6,012 nt of DNA, taken from NCBI GenBank assembly GCA_030615145.1, contig JAUWZT010000206.1:1-6012 (forward strand). The letters run 5' to 3'. The position numbers were made by a program, and so were the translations under genes. This DNA comes from Promethearchaeota archaeon. Lineage in GTDB: Archaea > Asgardarchaeota > Lokiarchaeia > Sigyniarchaeales > SOKP01. The number at the start of each line of letters is the position of its first letter. The stretch's first letter is position 1. The notes under the pieces were generated by a model that was given only the letters and a program-made list of their open reading frames with translations, had not been told where the DNA came from and ran no database searches. Below, one piece after another: positions 1 through 6,012 of the stretch.

Positions 1-1
1 T

Positions 2-472
2 AATATTCAAGAAAGTAGTATTTTAAATTATCATTTAAGGGAAATGGACGATTTAATGATTAAAAAAGATGTAAATGGAAAATATGAGTTAAATGAAGTT
101 GGTAAGATTTGTTTGCAGCTTGTACTTAAAGTCAAGGAAAAGGAGGATATTCATAGGTTCAATAAACTTCAATTAGTGGTAGCAAAATTAAAATCAACTA
201 TAAATTTTATTCAAATAACATTCTCGGTACTTGTAATTATTCTAGTATTAGAGTTTTACTTGTTAAATATTATTTATTTTTCTTCTATTCTTGAAATTTT
301 TGCTTCAGGGGCGGTTTTTAGTATCGTACTTTCAACCGGTGTTTTCATCATCAATGAAAAATCTGAGAATAATGGGATTAATAAGTTAGAAAAGAAGGAG
401 AAATTAGGAACTTATTCCAGAATATTTACCATTTATATACTTGTTCGAACAATACTCACACTATTATGGTAG
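2..472 (+). CDS. Membrane-anchored winged-helix DNA-binding protein, 5' partial
   Basis: The frame is open from base 2, so the gene starts before the window; the first ATG, at 44, falls inside the DNA-binding fold and is not the start. 156 residues are visible. Residues 1-36 read like the end of a winged helix-turn-helix: a recognition helix (SSILNYHLREMDD), then a wing (IKKDVNGKYELNEVGK). This pattern is typical of archaeal ArsR-like/PadR-like regulators. A charged linker (about 43-66) leads to three hydrophobic stretches at about 69-93, 96-117 and 138-156, the last ending at the stop codon. A lysine/glutamate-rich loop lies between the second and third. The layout implies a one-component regulator tethered to the membrane, reading DNA on the cytoplasmic side. 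The signal sensed and the target genes cannot be inferred. The fold call is fairly secure; the subfamily is not. The next gene is convergent, so it does not share this transcript. Confidence 0.8.
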   Translation, partial: NIQESSILNYHLREMDDLMIKKDVNGKYELNEVGKICLQLVLKVKEKEDIHRFNKLQLVVAKLKSTINFIQITFSVLVIILVLEFYLLNIIYFSSILEIFASGAVFSIVLSTGVFIINEKSENNGINKLEKKEKLGTYSRIFTIYILVRTILTLLW

Positions 473-487
473 TTAGTTAATATTTTT

Positions 488-499
488 AAAAAAAAAAAA
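488..499 (-). terminator. Possible oligo-T terminator for the minus-strand small membrane gene
   Basis: Twelve consecutive A on the plus strand are a T12 run on the minus strand, 80 bases beyond the stop of the gene at 579-800 and directly preceded by CCCC. Archaeal RNA polymerase is known to terminate at T-rich non-template tracts without needing a hairpin, so a T12 run is a credible termination site. No stem-loop is visible. The same bases also lie just upstream of a GGGGA motif on the plus strand, so another role is possible. Confidence 0.35.
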
Positions 500-504
500 G
501 GGGA
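500..504 (+). promoter_or_regulatory. Shine-Dalgarno-like GGGGA before an 11-codon frame
   Basis: GGGGA ends seven bases before the ATG at 512, a normal spacing for a ribosome-binding site. It is the most SD-like motif seen next to a start codon in the window. It may serve the mini-ORF that follows or be left over from a lost gene. The match to the SD consensus is partial, and the run of A before it may make the motif a matter of chance. Confidence 0.3.
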
Positions 505-511
505 TATAGAC

Positions 512-547
512 ATGTTATTAAAATTGAGTAGTAAATTTAAAACTTAA
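512..547 (+). other. 11-codon mini-ORF or gene-start remnant
   Basis: The frame ATG...TAA encodes MLLKLSSKFKT. It is far too short to assign a function. It is listed only because a well-spaced GGGGA precedes it. It lies between the regulator's stop at 472 and the convergent small gene ending at 579. It could be a translated short peptide, the intact start of an otherwise deleted gene, or chance. No continuation is seen: after TAA the same frame soon meets another stop. Confidence 0.2.
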
Positions 548-578
548 TCTAAATAACACTGAATTTTGTATCCACCCT

Positions 579-800
579 TTATTTTTTCTTTTTATATTTT
601 TTATAAAATCTAACACCAAGAAAACCTATTAATATTCCAACTATTTCTGCTAAAAGAGGGAACGGATTGTAGTAAACTAAAAAAAAAATCATCCCTATAG
701 TCATCATAATGGTCATAGCACAGATACTAACAGTCAACCATTTTAACCTTTCGCCGATTTCTTCTTTATTCCAATAATCTTTTTCTTCTGTTTTTACCAT
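579..800 (-). CDS. Small two-helix membrane protein, unknown function
   Basis: The frame encodes 73 residues from an ATG at 800. I do not recognise the family. The first 20 residues are charged and hydrophilic, with EEKDYWNKEEIGERLK. Two hydrophobic segments follow at about 19-44 (methionine-rich) and 46-66, and the protein ends in a strongly basic tail, KKYKKKK. The short PFP turn between the segments suggests a helical hairpin with both ends on the cytoplasmic side, the basic tail marking the inner face. There is no cleavable signal peptide and no catalytic motif. No Shine-Dalgarno motif precedes the ATG. A weak TATA-like stretch (ACTTTTATTAACTT, minus strand) about 53 bases upstream could give a short leader. 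A T12 run about 80 bases past the stop may end the transcript. Its neighbours on both sides are on the opposite strand, so it is probably monocistronic. The composition looks like a real membrane protein, but the shortness keeps confidence moderate. Confidence 0.6.
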   Translation of the reverse strand: MVKTEEKDYWNKEEIGERLKWLTVSICAMTIMMTIGMIFFLVYYNPFPLLAEIVGILIGFLGVRFYKKYKKKK

Positions 801-1054
801 ACTTTATTCAATTTTCTTAATTTGACTAATTAGTAAAATTCAAAGTAAGTTAATAAAAGTTGTGTACTTCCTAAGATTTTTGTTTATTTAGAACCGCTCA
901 TCTCGTATATTAATTAATTGAACTATCTCAAGGAAATCAAGAAACATAATCAAATCGGGAGTATTCAAGATGGAGAATAATATTGTTTCTGGAATGTCTT
1001 AATTGAATTTAGAGGAGATTTTTGGTTTCTCAGATTGTTTTAAAGAATTTATCA

Positions 1055-1076
1055 GATCTAAAGTTTTTTTTAGATT
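1055..1076. repeat. Short A/T-rich inverted repeat
   Basis: ATCTAAA at 1056-1062 pairs perfectly with TTTAGAT at 1069-1075 around a six-base loop (GTTTTT). A flanking G-T wobble (1055/1076) could extend it to eight pairs. The stem is almost all A/T and would be weak as RNA. It could be an operator-like palindrome or chance in AT-rich DNA. Confidence 0.2.
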
Positions 1077-1232
1077 CAATTCCCGGCAAGAAGTGTATTT
1101 CTGAAATGATATCAAAAGTTTAAAACATATATTTAGGAATATTTGAAAAAATACCTCAATTTTTGTTAGTCTTAAACACTCGTGATTCTATTATTTTCAT
1201 AAGAAATTGTGCTGAACTTGAGATTCAGTTTT

Positions 1233-1238
1233 CTTAAA
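1233..1238 (+). promoter_or_regulatory. Possible archaeal box A (TATA-like) element
   Basis: CTTAAA is centred about 30 bases before the ATG at 1266. That is the spacing expected for TATA-binding protein if the transcript is leaderless or nearly so. No clear purine-rich BRE is seen before it, and such hexamers are frequent in AT-rich DNA. It also lies inside the longer frame starting at GTG 1209, so if that start is real this is coding sequence. Confidence 0.2.
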
Positions 1239-1265
1239 GTATTAGGAAAATATTTTTATACGAAA

Positions 1266-1487
1266 ATGTCATATAAATATCTGAATATGCCTTTAGAAAA
1301 AAAAATTTGGATTTTCTTAGGAGCTATTAGTTCCATAATTGGCTTTCTTGTTTTCTTATTATTAAATGTGGCATTTGGAACTTATTCCTCCACAACTTTA
1401 TTAATAGCGTTTGCATATTCGCTTACATACTTCATTACCTGGTCGTTTGTAGGACCTTACTTATTTCAGAAAAAATCTTTGAAATAA
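1266..1487 (+). CDS. Small two-helix membrane protein, unknown function
   Basis: From the ATG at 1266 the frame encodes 73 residues. A GTG at 1209 would add 19 residues, and an in-frame stop at 1200-1202 bars any further extension. I chose the ATG because neither start has a Shine-Dalgarno motif and a TATA-like CTTAAA lies about 30 bases before the ATG; a later ATG at 1287 is also possible. After a short polar start containing PLEKK come two hydrophobic segments at about residues 14-36 and 43-66, the second rich in aromatics (YSLTYFITWSFVGPYLF), then a basic end, QKKSLK. A two-helix hairpin with both ends inside fits the positive charges. No enzyme motif or signal peptide is visible and I do not recognise the family. 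It converges with carB, whose stop is 134 bases away. That it is a membrane protein seems likely; its role is unknown. Confidence 0.55.
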   Translation: MSYKYLNMPLEKKIWIFLGAISSIIGFLVFLLLNVAFGTYSSTTLLIAFAYSLTYFITWSFVGPYLFQKKSLK

Positions 1488-1501
1488 GTTTTAAAGAATT
1501 T

Positions 1502-1612
1502 AAAAAATTTTGTTTGACAAATAGATTACATTAAAGAAGCTAAAATTTTTGAAATCTACGCGATTACTTTCAAACTCATTTTTAGAAAACTTTACTTTGC
1601 TATTAAATTTTT
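1502..1612. terminator. Bidirectional T-rich termination region, tentative
   Basis: The gap between the plus-strand gene ending at 1487 and the carB stop at 1622 carries several short T runs on both strands. On the minus strand there is a T6 at 1502-1507, downstream of carB. On the plus strand there are T5 runs in the middle and a T6 near 1606-1611, downstream of the small membrane gene. Such tracts are the usual archaeal intrinsic termination signal. No stable hairpin was seen, and the region is AT-rich throughout, so the individual runs carry little weight. Confidence 0.25.
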
Positions 1613-1621
1613 TATTTTAAT

Positions 1622-4600
1622 TTACCAATATACTTCTTTTAATGATTTATAATACTCATTCAATGATTTAATAGGAAACTTTTTTTCTCGGGCATTTTCA
1701 ATGGCATTAAACAGAGCTTTGGCAAGTTCTAATGTTGTAATAACAGGAATGTTAAAATCTACTGCCATCCTCCTTATTTTATAATCGTCCTCCATTATTT
1801 GCTGAAATTTTCTTTCAACTGTAGTTGGCAAGGGTATGTTTATTACCATATCTATTTTCCCATTTTGTAGACATTCCATAATATTTGGTTCCATACCTAA
1901 TTCATGTACTTTATATAATTTCACAGCATCAATTCCAAGAGTTTTTAAAGCTAAAGCAGTGTCTTCAGTGGCAAATATTGTATACCCTAAAGTTTTAACC
2001 TTTTTTGCTAAAGGAATTACTTTTCTCTTTAATTCTTCACCCCCTACTGAGATAAGAATATTGCCGCCATCAATAGGAATATTTTGCTCGGTAGCTTCTA
2101 TAGCCTTTATCAATGCTTCAGGAAAGTCTTCTCCTAATGCAGCACATTCACCTGTGCTGCTCATTTCTACAGACAGTATTGGGTCTGCTTTTTCTAATCG
2201 CATAAACGAAAACATCGGTGCTTTAACAGCTACATAATTTCCATAGGGCGCGTTTAAAAGTCTTTGGGGAATAGTTTTTCCCATAAATACTTCCGCAGCA
2301 AGTCTCATAAGATTTATCCCTCGGGTCTTTGATACATAGGGCATACTTCTGCTGGATCTCAAATTGCATTCAATAACATAAACTTTGCCGTTTTTAACAA
2401 GATATTGAACATTGAAAGGTCCATGAATTTTTAAAGCTAGAGCTATCTCTCTTGTATAATCTTCAATTTTTGATGTAACCTCGTTGGACACTGTTTGAGG
2501 AGGGATTGCCATAGTAGCATCTCCACTGTGGATACCGGCGTTCTCGATGTGTTCTACAATAGCACCGATAAACACATTTTCACCATCGCATACACCATCA
2601 CACTCAATTTCTCTGGCGTTTGTAAAAAATTTAGTTATTACAATAGGATATTCACTTGAAACTGCTGCTGCTAAATCAAGCGTATCTACCAGGGTTTTCT
2701 CATCGTAGCAAACGCGCATTGCTGCCCCACTTAATACGTATGAAGGTCTAACAAGGACGGGGTATTTGACAAATTTAGAAAACTCTAATGCTTCTTCTTT
2801 TGTGGTCAATATACTCCATTGAGGTTGTTGTATCTCTAACTGATCCAACATATTACTAAATTTGGCACGATCTTCTGCCATATCAATTCGAGTGCCAAGT
2901 GTTCCTAAAATTTTAAGACCTGTTTTTCGGAAAAATTCATTGTATTTTGAAAATTTATTAGCAAGGTTATTTGCAATTTGACCTCCTACCGAAACTACTA
3001 TTCCATCAGCTTGTTCTAACTCACAAATATCAAGAATTCTTTCTCCTGATAATTCTTCGAAGTAAAGTTTGTCGCTTATGTCATAATCTGTCGATACTGT
3101 CTCTGGATTGTAATTAATCATAATTGCTTGATCTACTCCTAATTTCTTCAGGCTCCATAAACAATTGACCGACCCCCAATCAAATTCCACAGAAGCGCCG
3201 ATACGGTATGTTCCTGAGCCTAACACTATAATTTTTGTAAGATTAGATTTATTTTCGCTTTCAAAATCAATGTCGTGTTCAGAGGCGCTGTATGTTAAAT
3301 ATAGATAATTAGTCACTGCGGGCCATTCGGCGGCTAAGGTATCAATTCTTTTAACATAAGGATGAATATTGAGTCTTCTTCTCATCTGTCGAATGAAAAT
3401 CGTATCGACTCCCATAATTTCAGCTATTTGACCGTCTGAAAAGCCGAATCTTTTAGCACGCTCCAGCCAATATTTTTTCTCGTTGTCATCTGATTCGAGC
3501 AATTCAATGTCTTGAATTTGTCTTTCTAAGTCTACGATATTTTTTAATTTATACAAAAACCATTTATTAACTCTTGATAAACGATATATTTCGTCAATTG
3601 ATATGCTCTTTTTGATTGCTTCAGCAATTCTGAAGAGCCTTAAGTCAGTTGGGTTTCTTAACGCATATTTTAATTCATTGATATCTTCAATTGGTTCTAA
3701 ATTATTTGCTACTAATCCTTTCATACCAATATCTAACATTCTTATCCCCTTCTGGAGAACCTCCTCAAATGTTCTACCGATTGCCATAATTTCTCCAATA
3801 CTCTTCATAGATGAGGTTATCTTCCTGTCAACTCTATGAAATTTAGTTAGATCCCATCGTGGAATTTTAAGAACCAAATAATCTAATGCGGGTTCAAAGC
3901 AAGCAGTAGTAATGCCAGTAATCTTATTTTTCAACTCAGGTAAAGTATATCCTATCGCTAATTTAGCAGCAACATACGCCAACGGGTATCCAGTAGCTTT
4001 TGAAGCTAACGCTGACGATCTTGAAAGGCGTGCATTAACTTCAATAACTCGGAATTCTTTTGAAAAAGGATTTAAAGCGTATTGAATGTTGCATTCGCCG
4101 ATAATTCCAAGACCCCTAATAACGCGAATTGAAGCAGATCGAAGCAAGTGGTATTCTTCGTTGGTTAAGGTTTGACTCGGTGCTACTACAATACTCTCCC
4201 CCGTATGGATTCCCACAGGATCGAAATTTTCCATGTTACAGTTTATAAAGCAATTATTCGCAGAATCTCGTACCACTTCGTATTCAACTTCTTTCCAGCC
4301 CCATACGGATTCCTCGATTAAGATTTGATTAATTCTCGATTGGGCTAACCCTTTTTTTGCCATTCTTTCGAAATCTTTCATATTATCAATGATACCTGAA
4401 CCCCTACCACCTAAGGTGTAAGCAACTCTAAGCATTAAAGGAAAACCAAATTCTTGAGCTACTTTAACCGCCACTTTATATGATGTTACCGCTTTACTTC
4501 GGCACACTTTTACATCTGCTTTATTCATAGCTTTTACGAATAAATCTCGATCTTCTGTAACCTCGATCGCTTCTATCGGCGTACCAAGAACACGTATATT

Positions 4601-4933
4601 ATATTTTTCTAATATTCCTTGCTCTTTTAACTCGACTCCGACATTTAAAGCAGTTTGACCGCCAAATGCCAGCAGTATACCATCTGGTTTCTCTTTTTTT
4701 ATCACTTCCTCCACATATTTAACATTAACCGGTAGTAAGTAAACCTGGTCTGATAATTCAGGATCGGTTTGGATAGTTGCTATATTTGGGTTGATAAGTA
4801 TTGTTTTAATACCCTCTTCTTTCAAGGCTTTAAGAACCTGACTTCCAGAATAATCAAACTCTCCAGCTTGACCAATTCGTATTCCACCAGAGCCTAATAC
4901 TAATGCTTTTTTAATCGATTTATCTAACGGCAT
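1622..4933 (-). CDS. carB: Carbamoyl-phosphate synthase large subunit
   Basis: CarB makes carbamoyl phosphate from bicarbonate, two ATP and the ammonia released by CarA, feeding pyrimidine and arginine synthesis in the cytoplasm. I start at the ATG at 4933 (MPLDKSIKKALVLGSGG): 1103 residues, four bases after carA, with GGAG ten bases upstream. An ATG at 4969 would add 12 unconserved residues and overlap carA. Domains in order: pre-ATP-grasp (about 8-120, with VLGSGGIRIGQAGEFDYSG); ATP-grasp 1 (about 125-390: R169, G175/G176, E208, E215, Q284, E298, N300, R302, matching the E. coli carboxyphosphate site); oligomerisation region (about 395-545); second pre-ATP-grasp (VLGSGTYRIGASVEFDW, 570-586); ATP-grasp 2 (RPSYVLSGAAM, 729-739; Q843, E855, N857, R859); C-terminal MGS-like allosteric domain (about 955-1080). 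No frameshift or missing catalytic residue was seen. The length slightly exceeds the usual 1070 or so. Many motifs resemble eukaryotic CAD/CPS1 more than E. coli CarB. Confidence 0.98.
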   Translation of the reverse strand: MPLDKSIKKALVLGSGGIRIGQAGEFDYSGSQVLKALKEEGIKTILINPNIATIQTDPELSDQVYLLPVNVKYVEEVIKKEKPDGILLAFGGQTALNVGVELKEQGILEKYNIRVLGTPIEAIEVTEDRDLFVKAMNKADVKVCRSKAVTSYKVAVKVAQEFGFPLMLRVAYTLGGRGSGIIDNMKDFERMAKKGLAQSRINQILIEESVWGWKEVEYEVVRDSANNCFINCNMENFDPVGIHTGESIVVAPSQTLTNEEYHLLRSASIRVIRGLGIIGECNIQYALNPFSKEFRVIEVNARLSRSSALASKATGYPLAYVAAKLAIGYTLPELKNKITGITTACFEPALDYLVLKIPRWDLTKFHRVDRKITSSMKSIGEIMAIGRTFEEVLQKGIRMLDIGMKGLVANNLEPIEDINELKYALRNPTDLRLFRIAEAIKKSISIDEIYRLSRVNKWFLYKLKNIVDLERQIQDIELLESDDNEKKYWLERAKRFGFSDGQIAEIMGVDTIFIRQMRRRLNIHPYVKRIDTLAAEWPAVTNYLYLTYSASEHDIDFESENKSNLTKIIVLGSGTYRIGASVEFDWGSVNCLWSLKKLGVDQAIMINYNPETVSTDYDISDKLYFEELSGERILDICELEQADGIVVSVGGQIANNLANKFSKYNEFFRKTGLKILGTLGTRIDMAEDRAKFSNMLDQLEIQQPQWSILTTKEEALEFSKFVKYPVLVRPSYVLSGAAMRVCYDEKTLVDTLDLAAAVSSEYPIVITKFFTNAREIECDGVCDGENVFIGAIVEHIENAGIHSGDATMAIPPQTVSNEVTSKIEDYTREIALALKIHGPFNVQYLVKNGKVYVIECNLRSSRSMPYVSKTRGINLMRLAAEVFMGKTIPQRLLNAPYGNYVAVKAPMFSFMRLEKADPILSVEMSSTGECAALGEDFPEALIKAIEATEQNIPIDGGNILISVGGEELKRKVIPLAKKVKTLGYTIFATEDTALALKTLGIDAVKLYKVHELGMEPNIMECLQNGKIDMVINIPLPTTVERKFQQIMEDDYKIRRMAVDFNIPVITTLELAKALFNAIENAREKKFPIKSLNEYYKSLKEVYW

Positions 4934-4937
4934 GATA

Positions 4938-6011
4938 TCAAAACTCCATGAACTCAATGAATTTATCAAACAGATATAACGAGTCTAATGGGCCTGGAGA
5001 AGCCTCAGGGTGGAATTGAACAGCAAAAATAGGTTTACTCTCATGAATCAAACCTTCATTTGAATTATCATCTATGTTTGTTAAAAATTCAGTAAAACCA
5101 TTCCTTTCAAAATCTTTTACGCAAAATCCATGGTTTTGGGAAGTAATATAACATTGCTTTGTTTTAGGATTAATTACGGTTTTGTTTCCACCTCGATGCC
5201 CATATTTCAATTTATATGAGGAACCATCAGCACCTAAAGCTATAATTTGGTTTCCTAAGCAAATTCCCATTGTTGGCACACTATTTATTATTAATTTGCG
5301 AGCAACTTCAATAGCTTTTTTATATTTAGCAGGATCTCCGGGACCATTGGAAATAAATACTCCATTTGGTTTGTAAGACATTATTGTTTCAAACGAATAA
5401 TTATATGGTACTAAAATTACTTCGATTTTTCTCTGTAAGAAATTTCTTAAGATATTATTTTTTACTCCTAAATCTATTACTACAACTTTTCCTTTAGGAT
5501 TTAAGGGTGTAAATGTTTTAACTTCTTTAGTAGATACCTCGCTTGCTAAATGTCTAAGGTTTGGATCTTCCACTTTTTTGACTTCTTCTTTCAATTCTTT
5601 TAAGTTAGGAGATTCTCCTGGGTTAAAAACTGCTAGTGATCCTAATTGCACTCCTTCTTCCCTTAATACTTTTGTAATTGCTCTAGTGTCTATCCATTCG
5701 ATTCCAGGAATATTTTCTTCCAGAAGAAATTCATTTAAGGATTTCACACTCTCGTAATGGCTAGGATTTTTACAACATTCGTTAACGACAAATCCACTTA
5801 CTTTTATAGAATCTGATTCAAAATATTTGTGAATGCCGTGTGAATCTTTTTCCCAAGCAGGAACGCCGTAGTTTCCAACCAAAGGATGAGTCATAACTAC
5901 TATTTGTCCCTTATATGAAGGATCAGTTAGAGTTTCATTATATCCCGCACCCGTAATTGTCGTGAATACAATTTCCCCATATATTTTTTTAGTCGCTCCA
6001 AACCCAATCCC
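4938..6011 (-). CDS. carA: Carbamoyl-phosphate synthase small (glutaminase) subunit, 5' partial
   Basis: CarA hydrolyses glutamine and channels the ammonia to CarB. 357 residues are visible and the frame is still open at the window edge. Since small subunits usually have about 360-380 residues, only about a dozen N-terminal residues are missing. The ATG at 5894 is internal: the conserved small-subunit segment TGAGYNETLTDPSYKGQ lies before it. The N-terminal CPSase-small domain spans about 1-165. The class I glutamine amidotransferase domain follows from about 175: the nucleophile is C251 in GICLGNQ (codon 5259-5261), with conserved GHRGGN and TSQNHGF, and H334/E336 in QFHPEASPGP complete the triad. 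The usual GICLGHQ has Asn instead of His two residues after the Cys-Leu-Gly step; this lies outside the triad. It ends in TGA four bases before the carB ATG, so the two are surely co-transcribed and probably translationally coupled. The promoter lies beyond 6012. Confidence 0.97.
   Translation of the reverse strand, partial: GIGFGATKKIYGEIVFTTITGAGYNETLTDPSYKGQIVVMTHPLVGNYGVPAWEKDSHGIHKYFESDSIKVSGFVVNECCKNPSHYESVKSLNEFLLEENIPGIEWIDTRAITKVLREEGVQLGSLAVFNPGESPNLKELKEEVKKVEDPNLRHLASEVSTKEVKTFTPLNPKGKVVVIDLGVKNNILRNFLQRKIEVILVPYNYSFETIMSYKPNGVFISNGPGDPAKYKKAIEVARKLIINSVPTMGICLGNQIIALGADGSSYKLKYGHRGGNKTVINPKTKQCYITSQNHGFCVKDFERNGFTEFLTNIDDNSNEGLIHESKPIFAVQFHPEASPGPLDSLYLFDKFIEFMEF
4944..4947 (-). 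promoter_or_regulatory. Possible carB ribosome-binding site inside carA
   Basis: GGAG within the last codons of carA lies ten bases before the chosen carB ATG at 4933. The carA stop falls between them, so ribosomes finishing carA would pass over the carB start. The spacing is slightly long for a Shine-Dalgarno motif and the match is short; it supports the 4933 start only modestly. Confidence 0.35.
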
Positions 6012-6012
6012 T

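Larger units (their letters stand above)
801..1265. other. Gene-poor intergenic stretch
   Basis: About 465 bases lie between two divergently oriented small genes. Reading the frames by eye, I found only tiny open stretches, such as a 10-codon ATG frame at 970 on the plus strand and a 14-codon frame beginning at 1200 on the minus strand, with no recognisable protein. The stretch must contain the promoters of both flanking genes, since they diverge from it. A box-A-like CTTAAA at 1233-1238 lies about 30 bases before the ATG at 1266. Apart from a weak A/T hairpin at 1055-1076 I see no repeat, tRNA or conserved RNA. Its length could reflect a decayed gene, but no convincing remnant was recognised. 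Confidence 0.5.

Noticed and set aside
44..472. Regulator starting at the ATG at 44
   Set aside because: The 14 residues before it in frame (NIQESSILNYHLRE) form the recognition helix of the winged-helix fold, so the gene starts before the window.
1159..1200. Minus-strand 14-codon frame MKIIESRVFKTNKN
   Set aside because: Very short, no ribosome-binding motif and no similarity recognised; expected by chance in AT-rich DNA.
1836..2237. Plus-strand 133-codon open frame
   Set aside because: It lies wholly antisense to the conserved carB 3' end and its translation has no recognisable domain; it is a shadow of carB.
3603..3839. Plus-strand 78-codon open frame
   Set aside because: It is antisense to the middle of carB; its hydrophobic look comes from reading the complement of carB codons.
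5182..5376. Plus-strand 64-codon open frame
   Set aside because: It is antisense to the amidotransferase domain of carA, including the nucleophile motif; no independent support.
4938..5894. carA starting at the internal ATG at 5894
   Set aside because: The same frame continues upstream to the window edge and encodes the conserved small-subunit segment TGAGYNETLTDPSYKGQ, so the true start lies outside the window.
1..6012. CRISPR array, tRNA/rRNA, insertion sequence, toxin-antitoxin or other defence system
   Set aside because: No regularly spaced repeats, cloverleaf-like or rRNA-like sequence, transposase motif or terminal inverted repeats were seen; the recognisable content is carAB plus small membrane proteins.

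Overview
The window is AT-rich, and the base composition and protein signatures suggest an archaeon. The first gene is a winged-helix protein with membrane segments, an architecture common in archaea. The carbamoyl-phosphate synthetase (CPSase) large subunit has the eukaryote/archaeal-like motif set rather than the Escherichia coli one. A TACK-type lineage such as Bathyarchaeia or Thermoproteota is plausible, but this is inference from memory of family sequences and no rRNA or marker gene confirms it.

Layout. (1) Positions 2-472, plus strand: the 3' part of a membrane-anchored winged-helix regulator whose start lies before the window. (2) Positions 488-547: a 12-A tract, a GGGGA ribosome-binding-like motif and an 11-codon open frame. 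On the opposite strand the A tract is a T12 run that could terminate the next gene. (3) Positions 579-800, minus strand: a 73-residue two-helix membrane protein of unknown function. (4) Positions 801-1265: about 465 bases with no supportable gene, only one weak A/T hairpin. (5) Positions 1266-1487, plus strand: a second small two-helix membrane protein of unknown function. (6) Positions 1488-1621: a T/A-rich convergent intergenic gap. (7) Positions 1622-4933, minus strand: carB. (8) Positions 4938-6011, minus strand: carA, truncated at its 5' end by the window edge.

carA and carB lie four bases apart on the same strand and are almost certainly one operon. CarA hydrolyses glutamine and passes ammonia to CarB. 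CarB uses two ATP and bicarbonate to make carbamoyl phosphate, the shared precursor of pyrimidines and arginine. Their promoter is beyond the right edge. The left 1.5 kb holds three small or partial membrane-protein genes in alternating orientation with no visible functional link to carAB.

I see no CRISPR array, tRNA, rRNA, insertion sequence or defence system, and no clearly new biological system. The points most worth a second look are the eukaryote-like CarB, the membrane-tethered regulator, and the A12/GGGGA/mini-ORF segment.
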